NCBI GenBank assembly: GCA_963846925.1
Contig: CAWJXW010000008.1
Location: forward strand, 62,001-126,000
Direction of reading: 5' to 3'
Source of the DNA: JAQBQB01 sp963846925
Lineage (GTDB): Bacteria > Gemmatimonadota > Gemmatimonadetes > Gemmatimonadales > Gemmatimonadaceae
DNA length: 64,000 nucleotides
Below the pieces are notes generated by a model. That model was given only the letters and a program-made list of their open reading frames with translations, ran no database searches and was not told where the DNA came from. This document shows, piece after piece, positions 25,456-35,468 of this stretch. The number at the start of each line of letters is the position of its first letter. Position 1 is the stretch's first letter. Position numbers and translations under genes: made by a program.

Positions 25456-28400
25456 TCAGAAGATGAGGTTGAGACGGAATTGGAAGATCGTCGGCTGGGC
25501 GAACGTCTGGAACTCGCTCGGCGCGTCGCCGCCGCCGGTCGCCGTGAAGTCGCTCTCCGGATCCGTGCCGCGATACTTCGTCCACAGATGGATGTTGCGG
25601 GCCGAGAAAACGAGATTCGCATCGCGCGCGCGCGTCTTCCCGACGATGCGCGTGCGGCAGCGTCGAGCGTGGCCGTCGCCTCGCGCCATTTCACGAACGC
25701 GCCCGGCTGGTAATAGCCGTCGAGCGACTTGAGGGGACTGTAGATCGCCGCCACCACCATCGCCTGGTCCTGGAACGACGCGTTCGGGTTGAACAGGCCG
25801 CTGCAGTTCGGGCGCGTGCAGCGAATGCGCTCGGTCTGGTTGTAGTACGTGTTGCCGCCGCGCCAGTCGAACAGGTTCGTGATGCGGAGGCGTCGGTTGA
25901 ACAGATCGATGCCCGACGTGAACGTCGTCAGGTATCGCGGCTCGGCGTAGCCGCGGAAGATGCCTGGGCCGATGAACACCCTTTTGCCCGTCACGGGATC
26001 GACCGGACCGAAGAGCGAATCTGCCTCGACGTGTCACCTCGTCGACCGTCAGGATGCCGTCGTGGTTCTTGTCGTTCCATCCGGTGATCGGTTGCGCCCA
26101 GATGCCGCGAATCGGGTAGCCCGCGACGATCCAGTTAGTCACGGCGATTTGCGGTGGCGTCGATCCGAGGCTGACCACCTTGTTCGCGTTGAGCGACGTG
26201 CCGATGTGGAAGTCCAACCCGAGCTGACGGCGATCGACCAGCTGGCCGCCGAGCGTGACCTCCCAGCCGGCGTTCTTGACCGACCCGAGGTTCGCGCGCT
26301 GGCTCGTCGCGCCGGATCCGAGCGACGGCGCGATGATCGCGCTGATCAACGCGTCCTTCGTGAGCTTCGAGTAGTAGGTGACGTCGAATTGCACCCGGCT
26401 CCCGAACAGTCTGGAGTCGAAGCCCGTCTCCCATTCGGTGGAGCGCTCCGGCCGCAAGCTGTCATTGCCGATCTGCTTGTACGTCTCTGTCGGGACGTCC
26501 GTCGCCTTGATACTGGCCGATCCGGCGCTGAAGGTCTGCAGCGCGTCGTTCGGACCGGGCTGTACGCCCGACGCGCCGCGAGCCAGGCGCAGGTGCAGGC
26601 TGTTGACGTGGTTGAAGATCATCCCGTGCGGAAAGAAATCCTCATCGGAGATCTGCCACGAGAGGCTCACCTTCGGGTAGAACACACGCTGGAACTTCGT
26701 GCCGAATGCACTGTTCTGGTCGGAGCGCAGCGCGCCGGTGAGGAACAGCCGGTCGCGCAATCGCGCCCGACTCCTCGACGAACATGCCCCACGTCTTCTG
26801 AATCGTGAAGCTTTCATTGGCGAAAGGCGTCGACCCCGATCCGGCCGTGCTCGCACCGGGCGGGAGCGTCGTGCCATCGGCTTCGTTCTGATCGAGACGC
26901 GAATTGACGTACTGCGTGCCGACCGTGGTCTTGAGGGCCAGCCAGCGGAATCGCGACGGATTGTAGTTGGCCGTCGCGCCGAGGTCGGCGGAGAGGTTGG
27001 TGATGTTCGTGCGACCGCTGCCGGCGAATCCATCGCGATACGTCGCCGAGATCGGCCACCCTTCACCGTTCATGTGCAAATTCACGTCGTTGCGGTCCGT
27101 GAAGTCGGAGCCGAAGTTCGCGCGCGTCTGCAACCAGCTCGTCGGACGCCAGTTGAGGTTCGCGGCCGCGATCATCCGGTTCACGTTCTGCTGCAGCTTT
27201 TCCTGCCAGATGAGTCCCGGCGTGCCCGGCGCGGTAGCCGACGAGCGAATCGGAGAGACCGCTCACCAGACCGTTGTTGCGGTAGCCAGGGCCGCCGAAC
27301 GACTGCGAGCCGATGCCGATCGTGTTGTTCGACTCATTGCTGGTCAACGCGTTGACCGTGTTGTACCCGAAGCTCACGTCGGCATCGAACTGCGGCGTGA
27401 CCGCGGCGCTGATGTTGGCGCGGAAGCTGTTCAGGAGCCGCGAATTGGGACGCACCTGCCACGAGTGGAGATTGACGCCAAGCGAGTCGAACCGGTGCTT
27501 CTCGTACGGATCGAGCTGGAACACGCCGGTTTCGTCGTCGCGGCCGCCCGACAGGAAATAACGAATCGCGTCGCTGCCGCCGGACACTTGCACGCCTTCG
27601 GCATTGCGATAGCCGTAGCCGAGCGGCGTGACGGTCGGATCCTTGATCGGGCTGTACACGCGGAGGCTGTCGTACCCGTGGGTGCCGTCGCTCTTCACGC
27701 ACGTCCCGAGCGACACCATGACGAGCGTGCACTGCCCGGAGAGAATGAGCTTCGCCTTCGTGGTCGGATTCATCCCGGCCAACGTGTAGTTGTCGTCGTA
27801 CCAATTGCGGTCGTCGAGCATGCCGCCTTCGCCGTACGCGTTCCATTTTGGCGCGCCGCCGCGGCCTTTCTTCGTCGTGATCATGACGACGCCGTTCGCC
27901 GCGTCGGTGCCGTAGAGCGTCGCGGCCGACGGCCCCTTCACGATTTCGATGTTCTCGATGTCCTCCGGGCTGATGTCGCCGAGTCGGCTGAAGTCGTTCC
28001 CGCCGTTGCCGAAGGTCGTCGAGCCGTTGTTGCTGCTCATCCTGACGCCGTCAACGATGAAGATCGGCTCATTGGACAGGCTCACGCTGCTGATGCCGCG
28101 CACGCGAATGCGCTGGCCGGAGCCCGTCTGCGTTCCCTGTTGCACGAACACGCCGGGCGACCTCGCGTTGAGCACGTCCGCGATCGTTCGCACGGGCGCG
28201 GTCTCGGTGAGCTTCGAGATCGAGATGTTGTCGACCGCGTTGCCGACTTCCGCGCGGCGCTGCTCGCCCGTCGCCGTGGTCACGACTTCGTCGAGCTGCA
28301 CGACGGTGTTGGCCATCGAGAAGTCGAGCGTCGCGGTTTGCCCTTCGAGAACGCGAACGGACTTCTTCTGTTCCTGATAGCCGACGTGAAGCACGCGCAG

Positions 28401-28634
28401 TTCGGCCGTGCCCGCGGGAACGCGGGCGATCTTGTACTTCCCATCGGGCCCGGTGCTCGCGAATAGACTCGTGCCGACCACGATCACGCGCGATTCGGGT
28501 AGGGGAATTCCCGATCCGGCGGCCGTCACCGTGCCGCTGAGACTGCCCTGCGCACCCGCAATGGCGGCTGTCGCCGAGAGCAAGAGGGGAACCGCGGTAG
28601 ACAACGCGACGCGTCGTGACCTCGTCAATCTCAT
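25456..28634 (-). pseudogene. SusC/RagA family TonB-dependent outer-membrane receptor (several frameshifts)
   Basis: The ATG at 28634 has a GGGAGG site upstream. A signal peptide precedes a carboxypeptidase-regulatory-like domain (GSLSGTVTAAGSGIPLPESR), the plug domain (VLNARSPGVFVQQGTQTGSG; IFIVDGVRM; IENIEIVKGPSAATLYG), and the barrel. The C-terminus is PTIFQFRLNLIF, with the usual terminal Phe. Frames switch near 27230, 26770, 26030 and 25650; joined, they give about 1058 residues, a normal SusC length. SusC imports oligosaccharides or peptides through the outer membrane with TonB energy. susD starts 18 bp downstream in the same operon. Confidence 0.85.
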
Positions 28635-28680
28635 TGGAAGAGCCTCCCTGAACGGTGCCCAACGGTGGGGACTACGACAT

Positions 28681-28801
28681 GCGCGACGCGCATGGACGTC
28701 GCGCAAGACGCCAGCGGCGGCGCCGATGCGGCGCCGCGAAAGACACAGTGTGTGGGTGACTCGTGAGCGAGCGCGTGGTCGCGCTTCGACGCGACCACGC
28801 G
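28681..28801 (-). promoter_or_regulatory. Structured 5' leader of the susC-susD operon (three hairpins)
   Basis: Three perfect stems lie in a row in the susC leader: 28681-28687 with 28698-28704 (7 bp), 28717-28724 with 28730-28737 (8 bp, 5-nt loop), and 28772-28783 with 28790-28801 (12 bp, CTTCGA loop). The rest of 28635-29001 holds no reading frame I trust. I cannot match the arrangement to a known riboswitch. Confidence 0.45.
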
Positions 28802-29001
28802 TCGGACCGCAGCGTGCAATACGTCGGTGGCAGGGGGTGGCCTGCGTCGCATCGCGCCTCCCCGGTGGTGGCCGGGCGTGGACGGTTGCTTCACCAACTT
28901 GCTAATGCTGCTTTTCACGACCGGGCGCAGGTGCGCTCGCGTCGCGATGCCTGACTAACCGTCGGACATTATCCGGCGGTCACGTCGAATTCGTAAGGGT
29001 C

Positions 29002-29433
29002 TCAGTCCGCGTCGGCCCGACGCTCGCGCTTCACTTCCGCGCGCCGCTTCTTCTGGGAGAGTCGCCGCTCGTTGGCCGCCTTGGGGCGTTTCGTTGGGCG
29101 ACGACGCTTTGGCACGTGCAGGGCGTGGCGCACGAGAGCGGCAAGTCGCTCGTCCGCGGCTTGCTTGTTCTGCTGCTGACTCCGTCTCGTGCTCGCGACG
29201 ACTCGAACGTTGCCCATCGAATCCAGCCGCGACGCCAGTCGAGTCCGTAGCCGAGCTCGCTGCTCGTCCGAGAGAACGCGCGACTCTTCGAGGTTCCACA
29301 GGAGTTCGATTCGGCTCGACGTCGTGTTTACATGTTGACCCCCCGGCCCACTCGATCGGGAGGCGCGGTACTCCAACTCCGATCGCGGGACCTCAACACC
29401 GGGGGCGATGTTTAAGAACCTCGAATCAGCCAT
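29002..29433 (-). CDS. arfB: ArfB-type peptidyl-tRNA hydrolase (alternative ribosome rescue)
   Basis: The 143-residue protein has the release-factor-like catalytic domain with SSGPGGQHVNTTSSR; the GGQ motif is near residue 31. It ends in a long basic tail (KRRRPTKRPKAANERRLSQK) that in ArfB/YaeJ enters the empty mRNA channel of stalled ribosomes. The enzyme releases the nascent chain from non-stop complexes. Length matches E. coli ArfB (about 140). It is divergent from the pilS-like gene, with about 265 bp between the starts. Confidence 0.93.
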   Translation of the reverse strand: MADSRFLNIAPGVEVPRSELEYRASRSSGPGGQHVNTTSSRIELLWNLEESRVLSDEQRARLRTRLASRLDSMGNVRVVASTRRSQQQNKQAADERLAALVRHALHVPKRRRPTKRPKAANERRLSQKKRRAEVKRERRADAD

Positions 29434-29698
29434 GAGTCAGATGCCCTCCAAAGGCGTCAGTTGGATGGGGGCGACAGGTTCGTGAGAGTTGTCAGCTTGG
29501 AGCCCGAGCCGAGGCGGTGGAGCAGGAGTACAAGGAGCGGGGGCTCGCCTGGAAGCGCGCGCGCTCGCCCGAGCGCCCAGCTCGTAGTTCCGGTCTCCCG
29601 GCTCCAACCGTTTGAGCCGGCGAGGGTTTCCGGGCACTGCCTGAAACGTGCCGCCCGGGGAATCGTCTCCATGCCGGTAGGGCGTATGGCGGATTGCA

Positions 29699-31459
29699 AT
29701 GGTGCGAGCGGCCGCCTCTCTCTGGCAGTTTGCGACCCCAAACTCCGTGCGACTCACTCCCCGCTCGTCCGATCCCGCGCTCAAGGCGATTCTCGACCCG
29801 CGCCGACTCCTGCGCTGGGTCCTCATCGGTCGGCTGTGCCTCGCGACCGCGATCTTCATCGCCGCGGTCACCAACTGGACCTCGGTCGACCGGAGCAAGA
29901 CGCTCGTCGCGTCGCTGGCCTTCGCCATTTCGGCCATCGTCACCGTGGGCTCTGCCGGCTACGCGGAAATATATCGAAAACGGTTCGGGCAAGCCTTCTT
30001 ATATATGCAGGCGGTGTTCGACCTGCTGCTGGTGACGGCGGTCGTCCACCTCACCAACGGCGCGGCGTCCCCCTTCGCCGCCCTCTACATCCTCGTGATC
30101 GCCACCGCGTCGCTGCTCGTGCCGGTGAGCGGCGGGGTGGTCATCGCGGCGCTCGGGATCGCGTTCTATTTCACCGATGTCGTCCTGATCCTGCACTCGC
30201 CGTTGAGCGACCCGGGCGTGTGGCTGCAGCTCGCCGTGATCGCGTTGGTGACGCTCGGCATCCGGTATCTCAGCGCGCGGCTCCGCGAGAGCGGTGAAGG
30301 CAAGGCGATGCTCGTCGCGGCCCTCGAGCAAACGCGACTCCAGGCCGACGACATCCTCCGCAACATCCGCAGCGGCGTCATCACGGTGAACGCCGAAGGG
30401 CGCCTGCTCTTCGCCAACCCGACCGCCGAGCAGCTCCTCGACGTCCCGCTCATCACGAAACTGGGCGAGCCGGTGGTCGAATCGATCGGCAAGGTCTCGC
30501 CCGACTTGGCGACCGCCATCCAGCTCGCTGCGGAAACGAAGACGCGCACGACGCGCGGCGAAGGCGTCGTGACGACCGGCACACGGCGATTCCCGATCGG
30601 GGTGACGACGACCTACACCGAGCACGACCCCGAAGGCGGCCGGCGTACCGCGACGGCGATCTTCCAGGACCTCTCGGACCAGAAGCGAATGGACGCGCTT
30701 CGCCTGCGCGCCGAGCGCCTCGAGGGCATCGCCGAGCTGAGCGCCTCGCTGGCCCACGAGATCAAGAACCCCCTCGCGTCGATCCGCAGCGCCGTCGAGC
30801 AGATCGGAAAGATGCCGGCGATGTCCGAGGATCAGAAAACACTCAGCAGCCTGGTGATGAAGGAGTCGGACCGTCTGTCGCGGCTCCTCTCCGAGTTTCT
30901 CGACTTCGCGCGCGTCCGCGTCGCCAAGACGAAGCCGATCGACCTCGCCGACGTCGCGCGCGGCGCGGCACGCCTCGCCGACACGCATCCCGACCGCGAT
31001 AAGAGCGTTCGCGTCACGTTCGAGGAGCCGACGTCCGGCCGCATTTCACTCGACGGCGACGAGGATCTGCTGCACCGCGCCGTCTTCAACCTCGCGCTCA
31101 ACGCCGTACAGGCGGCGCCGGCCAACAGCGAGGTGCGAATCGAAGTGGCGCGCGGACCGCTCGACCCGATTCCCGCGGGAATTCGCTTCGATTCCGAGCC
31201 CGTTTCGCTGCGGGTCAGCGACTCGGGGCCAGGAATTCCGCCCGATGTCCGAGATAGAATGTTCGACCCGTTCTTCACCACCAAATCGAACGGCACGGGG
31301 CTCGGCCTCGCCGTCGTGCATCGCGCCATCGAGGCACACCGCGGACTGGTCCTCGTCGACAGCAATCCACGAGGCACGCGGTTCACCGTGATCCTCCCCA
31401 GCACCCAGAACGGCCGCGGCACGCACGACACGCCGCTCAACACAAGGAGTGTTTCGTGA
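29699..31459 (+). CDS. pilS: PilS-like membrane sensor histidine kinase
   Basis: The 586-residue protein has about six transmembrane helices (residues 35-200), a PAS domain (DDILRNIRSGVITVNAEGRL, FANPTAEQLL), and a HisKA domain whose phospho-acceptor is in SLAHEIKNPLASIRSAVEQI. The HATPase domain has N-box NLALNAVQAA and G-boxes DSGPGIPP and GTGLGLAVVH. The architecture and the following NtrC-type regulator, overlapped GTGA, match PilS/PilR, which control pilin transcription through sigma-54. The ATG at 29699 is retained. The 265 bp upstream of the gene contain nothing I can name. Confidence 0.88.
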   Translation: MVRAAASLWQFATPNSVRLTPRSSDPALKAILDPRRLLRWVLIGRLCLATAIFIAAVTNWTSVDRSKTLVASLAFAISAIVTVGSAGYAEIYRKRFGQAFLYMQAVFDLLLVTAVVHLTNGAASPFAALYILVIATASLLVPVSGGVVIAALGIAFYFTDVVLILHSPLSDPGVWLQLAVIALVTLGIRYLSARLRESGEGKAMLVAALEQTRLQADDILRNIRSGVITVNAEGRLLFANPTAEQLLDVPLITKLGEPVVESIGKVSPDLATAIQLAAETKTRTTRGEGVVTTGTRRFPIGVTTTYTEHDPEGGRRTATAIFQDLSDQKRMDALRLRAERLEGIAELSASLAHEIKNPLASIRSAVEQIGKMPAMSEDQKTLSSLVMKESDRLSRLLSEFLDFARVRVAKTKPIDLADVARGAARLADTHPDRDKSVRVTFEEPTSGRISLDGDEDLLHRAVFNLALNAVQAAPANSEVRIEVARGPLDPIPAGIRFDSEPVSLRVSDSGPGIPPDVRDRMFDPFFTTKSNGTGLGLAVVHRAIEAHRGLVLVDSNPRGTRFTVILPSTQNGRGTHDTPLNTRSVS

Positions 31460-32832
31460 TCGACACCCCCAATCGCCCCACCGTCCTCGTCGTCGACGAC
31501 GAGACGGGCATCCTCGACTCGCTCAACATCCTCCTTCGCAACGAGGGATTCGCCCCGTACATGGCGCACGGCGGCAAGGCGGGGCTCGACCGGATCGGCG
31601 AGCTCGGGCCGGACATCGTCCTCACCGACATTCGCATGCCCAACGTCGGCGGCGTCGAGATCCTGGCGGCGGCGCGCGAGTCGGATCCGGACATGCCTGT
31701 CATCCTCATGACGGCGCAAGCCACATTGCAGTCCGCCATGCAAGCGGTCAACGAGGGTGCGTTCTACTACATCCAGAAGCCGTTCCGCAACGACGAGCTG
31801 GTGGCGATTCTGCGGCGGGCCGCGGAGCACCGCAAGCTTCGCGTCGAGAACAAGTCGCTCAAGCAGGCGATCCGCCGCGCCGAACGGCACGGCGATTCGC
31901 GTCCCGTCGGCACCAGCAAGCCGTGGCTCGACGTGCTACAGCTCGTCGAGACTGTGGCGCCGACCGATTCGACCGTGCTCATTCAAGGCGAGTCGGGGAC
32001 CGGCAAGGAAGTGATCGCCCGCTACATCCACGATCTCTCCGTGCGCTCGGAGGGACCCTTCCTGTCGATCAACTGCGGCGCGCTCCCCGAAGGCCTGCTC
32101 GAGAGCGAATTGTTCGGTCACGCGAAGGGGTCGTTCACCGGCGCCATTCGCGACAAGGTGGGCCTCTTCGGCGCGGCGACCAAGGGGACGTTCTTCCTCG
32201 ACGAAATCGGCGAGACGACGCCGGCGACGCAGGTGAAGCTCCTGCGCGCGCTGCAGCACCGCGAAGTCATCCCCGTCGGCACGACGGAAGCCATTCCGGT
32301 GGACACGCGCGTCGTCGCCGCGACCAATCGCGATCTCGACGAGCAGATCCGCGTCGGCCACTTCCGCAGCGACCTCTATTACCGGTTGAACGTCATCGCG
32401 CTGCACCTGCCGCCGCTCCGCCAGCGCGCCGAGGACATCCCGGTGCTGGTCGAGCACTTCCTCCAGCGCATCGCCGCGGCGCGGAACTCCGAACCGAAAC
32501 GCCTGAGCGACGCGGCGCGCGACGCGATGATGGTCTACAACTGGCCCGGAAACGTCCGCGAGCTCGAGAACGCGCTCGAGCGCGCCGTGATCCTGACCGA
32601 GGCGGCCGAGATTCCCATCGGCGCGCTTCCCGAGCGAGTCACGCAACGGCGCGCCGAACCGCTCGTGTCGGCGAGGACTCCTGAGAATCCCACGCTCGAG
32701 GCGATCGAGCGCGCCTACATCATGTGGGTGCTCCAAAGCGAGAGCGGCAACAAGTCGCGCGCCGCCGAAGTGCTCGGCATCGACCCGTCGACGCTGTATC
32801 GCAAGCTCTCGCGGTACGAGGTCGAGGCGTGA
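31456..32832 (+). CDS. pilR: PilR-like sigma-54-dependent response regulator
   Basis: The GTG start overlaps the pilS stop. The 458-residue protein has a receiver domain (VLVVDDETG; phospho-Asp in TDIRMPN), a sigma-54 AAA+ domain with Walker A GESGTGKE, and a Fis-type helix-turn-helix at the C-terminus (NKSRAAEVLGIDPSTLYRKL). The sigma-54 contact loop reads GSFTGA rather than the usual GAFTGA. Family members activate RpoN promoters by ATP hydrolysis. A GG-N10-GC promoter lies before pilA 2.6 kb downstream, the expected target. Confidence 0.9.
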   Translation: MIDTPNRPTVLVVDDETGILDSLNILLRNEGFAPYMAHGGKAGLDRIGELGPDIVLTDIRMPNVGGVEILAAARESDPDMPVILMTAQATLQSAMQAVNEGAFYYIQKPFRNDELVAILRRAAEHRKLRVENKSLKQAIRRAERHGDSRPVGTSKPWLDVLQLVETVAPTDSTVLIQGESGTGKEVIARYIHDLSVRSEGPFLSINCGALPEGLLESELFGHAKGSFTGAIRDKVGLFGAATKGTFFLDEIGETTPATQVKLLRALQHREVIPVGTTEAIPVDTRVVAATNRDLDEQIRVGHFRSDLYYRLNVIALHLPPLRQRAEDIPVLVEHFLQRIAAARNSEPKRLSDAARDAMMVYNWPGNVRELENALERAVILTEAAEIPIGALPERVTQRRAEPLVSARTPENPTLEAIERAYIMWVLQSESGNKSRAAEVLGIDPSTLYRKLSRYEVEA

Positions 32833-33587
32833 CCAACTTTCCCGCACCGCCGAAGTCTCAACTGCGCCAGCGGACCCCGCTCGATCCGGCCGCGGTCACC
32901 CTGTCCGTGCTCATTCCCGTGTACAACGAGCGCGACACGATCGACCTCATTCTCGATCAGGTGAACGCGACGCCGCTGCGAAAAGAGATCATCTGCGTCA
33001 ACGACCGGTCGACCGACGGCACGCAGGAAATTCTCGACCGCCTGTTGGCGCAGGGGCGTATCGACCGGCTGATTCACCAGCCGGAAAATCGGGGGAAGGG
33101 CGCCGCGATTCGCGAAGCGCTCGCGGCGAGCGCGGGAGACATCGTCATCGTGCAGGACGCGGATCTGGAATACGACCCCGCCGATTGGCCCACGCTGCTG
33201 GAGCCGATCCTCGACGGCCGGGCCGACGCGTCGTTCGGCTCGCGATTCCTCGGCGGCCCGCACCGCGTCCTGTACTACTGGCACTCCGTCGGCAACCGCT
33301 GGCTCACGACGTATAGCAACATGCTGACGAATCTGAACCTGACGGACATGGAGACCTGCTACAAGGCGATGCGCGGCGACCTCGCCCGCTCGATCGCGCC
33401 CCGGCTCCGCTCGAATCGCTTCGGCTTCGAGCCCGAGATCACCGCCCGCCTCGCCCGCGCCGACGCTCGCATCTTCGAGGTCCCGATCAGCTACTCGGGG
33501 CGCACATACGCCGAAGGAAAGAAAATCGGATGGAAGGACGCCGTCGCCGCGTTCTGGCACATCACCAAGTTCAACCTTCTCTCATGA
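32829..33587 (+). CDS. GT2 family glycosyltransferase, polyprenyl-phosphate mannosyl/glucosyl transferase type (DPM1-like)
   Basis: GTG at 32829 overlaps the pilR stop. The 252-residue soluble protein has the GT2 fold: SVLIPVYNERDTIDLIL, DDxS-like NDRSTDGT, metal-binding QDADLEYDP, then FGSRFLGG and TDMETCYKAMR. These motifs are those of dolichyl/undecaprenyl-phosphate mannose (or glucose) synthases. Such enzymes charge a lipid carrier used by membrane GT-C glycosyltransferases. The next gene, coupled by ATGA, encodes exactly such a membrane protein, so the two likely work in series. No C-terminal transmembrane helices are present. Confidence 0.88.
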   Translation: MTNFPAPPKSQLRQRTPLDPAAVTLSVLIPVYNERDTIDLILDQVNATPLRKEIICVNDRSTDGTQEILDRLLAQGRIDRLIHQPENRGKGAAIREALAASAGDIVIVQDADLEYDPADWPTLLEPILDGRADASFGSRFLGGPHRVLYYWHSVGNRWLTTYSNMLTNLNLTDMETCYKAMRGDLARSIAPRLRSNRFGFEPEITARLARADARIFEVPISYSGRTYAEGKKIGWKDAVAAFWHITKFNLLS

Positions 33588-35341
33588 GCGGACTGCTCCG
33601 CCGCGCCGCGGCGCCGTCGGTCGCCCTGCTCGCCATCGCGTCATCGGCGATCGGGATTCTCAACGGATTCACCTACGACGACGTGTACGTCGTCGAGCAG
33701 AATCCGCTGATGAAGTACCTCCATGGGTGGTGGCGCGTGTTCCACCTGTCGTACTGGCCGAAGTCCGCCGGCGGGGACGGCTACCGTCCGCTCACGATTC
33801 TCGCCTTCCGCGTCGAGGCGATGCTCGGGCATCTGAACCCGATCGTCTTCCACGCCGTGAACATCGCGCTGTACGCGCTGGCGGCGTGGCTCGTGTTCCT
33901 CGTCGCACGCCGCCTGCTTCCGCTCTGGGCCGCATGGGTCACGGCCGCGCTGTTTGCGGTGCACCCGGTGCACGTCGAAGCGGTCGCCAACGTCGTCGGT
34001 CAGTCGGAGCTGTGGGTCGCGGTCGCCCTCCTCGGTTCGACGGCGTTGTATCTCCGCGACCGGATGGAGGGACCGCTTCGACCGTCGACCGCGCTCTGGA
34101 TTCTGCTGCTGTACGCGGCGGCCTGTTTCGCCAAGGAGCACGGGATCGTGCTGCCGGCGATTCTCGTCGCGGCGGAGCTGACCGTCGTTTCCGACCACGC
34201 GCTTCCGCTCGAGCGCGCGCGGCGGCTCCGGCCGTTCTATCTCGGCCTCGTGGCCGTGGCCCTCGGATTCCTCGCGGCGCGCGGCATCGTCCTCGCCGAT
34301 CACTCCCTCGGCGGTTTCGCTCCCTTCACGCCCTTCGCCGTCCTGCACATCACGCCCGTGGATCGCGCGCTGACGGCCGTTGGCGTCGTTCCGGAGTGGT
34401 TGCGCCTGTTCTTCTGGCCCGCGCGGCTGTCGTCCGACTACGGCCCGCCCGCGGTCGACATCGCGCAAGGCCTGAGCCTCGTCCAGTTGCCGGGCTTTTT
34501 GCTCCTGATCGCGATCATCGCGGCGGCGTTTCTCCTGCGGCGGCGGCAGCCGGTGATGTCGTTCGGCATCGCGTTCACGTGCCTCGCGCTGCTGCCTTCC
34601 AGCAACTTCCTGTTGCCCGCGGGAATCGTCGTCGCCGAGCGCACGATGTTTCTCGCCAGCGCGGGCGCGATGCTGTTCGTCGGGGCCCTCGCCGTCGCGT
34701 TGAGGAAACAGCTGCACGCGACGCCCGCGTGGATCCGCGCGTGGAGGTTCGGTGCGCCGGTGACCTGCGCGGCGCTGCTCGGAGTGGGCGGAATGCGGAG
34801 CTGGAACCGGACGCGCGTGTGGCACGACAACGAGACGCTGTTTCGTCAGTCGATCGTGGACTCGCCGCGTTCCTATCGCGCGTACTTCCTCCTTGGATCG
34901 TGGGACGTGCATCACCAGCGCAAGCGACTGGGCGAATCGGAGCTCAAGGAGGGGATGCGGCTTTTCCCGTACGACCCTTACATGGCGTTCACCCTGGCCG
35001 AGGCGTACCGCGAAGCCGGGATGTGCGCCGCGGCACTGCCGCTGTATCGCTGGTCGCGAGAGGTCGAGCCCAACGTGAACGGCCGCACGGAGTACGCCTG
35101 GTGCCTCATGAACCAGGCACAATTCAGCGAGTCGAAGGAAATGGCGCTCGAGGCGGTTCGAGCCGGCGGCGTCGTTTCGCTGCTGCACCAGATCATCGCC
35201 TACGACGTCGCGGCGATGGCGAGCGCGCGTGATAGAGATTCGACCGGCAACAAGCCGGTGACGGACATCGGAGCCCGGCCTAGCAAACTGCCAGACACCG
35301 TGCAAAAGGCAGTAGGCAAGGCGGGCGACCAAACACCGTAG
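33584..35341 (+). CDS. TMTC-like GT-C membrane protein (putative O-mannosyltransferase) with C-terminal helical repeats
   Basis: The 585-residue protein starts at ATG 33584, overlapping the GT2 stop. About ten transmembrane helices are followed by a soluble C-terminal region with TPR-like helices (YDPYMAFTLAEAYREAGMCA). The first loop has FTYDDVYVVEQNP (Asp32-Asp33), then GYRPLT, and later VHPVHVEAVANVVGQSEL; these match the eukaryotic and bacterial TMTC family, in which the early acidic pair is catalytic. TMTC proteins transfer mannose from a lipid carrier to Ser/Thr. Position between a lipid-sugar synthase and pilA suggests the pilin is a target; that is inference. Confidence 0.8.
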   Translation: MSGLLRRAAAPSVALLAIASSAIGILNGFTYDDVYVVEQNPLMKYLHGWWRVFHLSYWPKSAGGDGYRPLTILAFRVEAMLGHLNPIVFHAVNIALYALAAWLVFLVARRLLPLWAAWVTAALFAVHPVHVEAVANVVGQSELWVAVALLGSTALYLRDRMEGPLRPSTALWILLLYAAACFAKEHGIVLPAILVAAELTVVSDHALPLERARRLRPFYLGLVAVALGFLAARGIVLADHSLGGFAPFTPFAVLHITPVDRALTAVGVVPEWLRLFFWPARLSSDYGPPAVDIAQGLSLVQLPGFLLLIAIIAAAFLLRRRQPVMSFGIAFTCLALLPSSNFLLPAGIVVAERTMFLASAGAMLFVGALAVALRKQLHATPAWIRAWRFGAPVTCAALLGVGGMRSWNRTRVWHDNETLFRQSIVDSPRSYRAYFLLGSWDVHHQRKRLGESELKEGMRLFPYDPYMAFTLAEAYREAGMCAAALPLYRWSREVEPNVNGRTEYAWCLMNQAQFSESKEMALEAVRAGGVVSLLHQIIAYDVAAMASARDRDSTGNKPVTDIGARPSKLPDTVQKAVGKAGDQTP

Positions 35342-35392
35342 GATCTTGGCAAGTCGTTGTTCTACAGGGGCTTGCCATCGATGGAGGGGTTG

Positions 35393-35406
35393 GGTCCGCA
35401 CGTTGC
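35393..35406 (+). promoter_or_regulatory. Putative sigma-54 (RpoN) promoter of pilA
   Basis: GG at 35393-35394 and GC at 35405-35406 are separated by exactly 10 bases, with TTGC at the -12 element, as RpoN requires. The expected transcript start is near 35418, giving a leader of about 50 nt before the pilA ATG at 35469. The PilS/PilR pair upstream supports it. The -24 element is a partial match. Confidence 0.55.
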
Positions 35407-35468
35407 CATAATGCCGCCCGGGTAGTAGGCAGGACGCTTCCCCTCACCTCCTTCTGGGAACCATCGAC

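Noticed and set aside
29434..29698. Possible short coding frame with EAVEQEYKERGLAW between arfB and pilS
   Set aside because: There is no start codon with a ribosome-binding site, the frame is short, and no homology is recognisable; a chance frame in GC-rich sequence is as likely.
35345..35361. Second sigma-54-like site (TTGGCA...TTG) before pilA
   Set aside because: The distance between its GG and the would-be GC element is one base too short for RpoN, whose spacing is strict.
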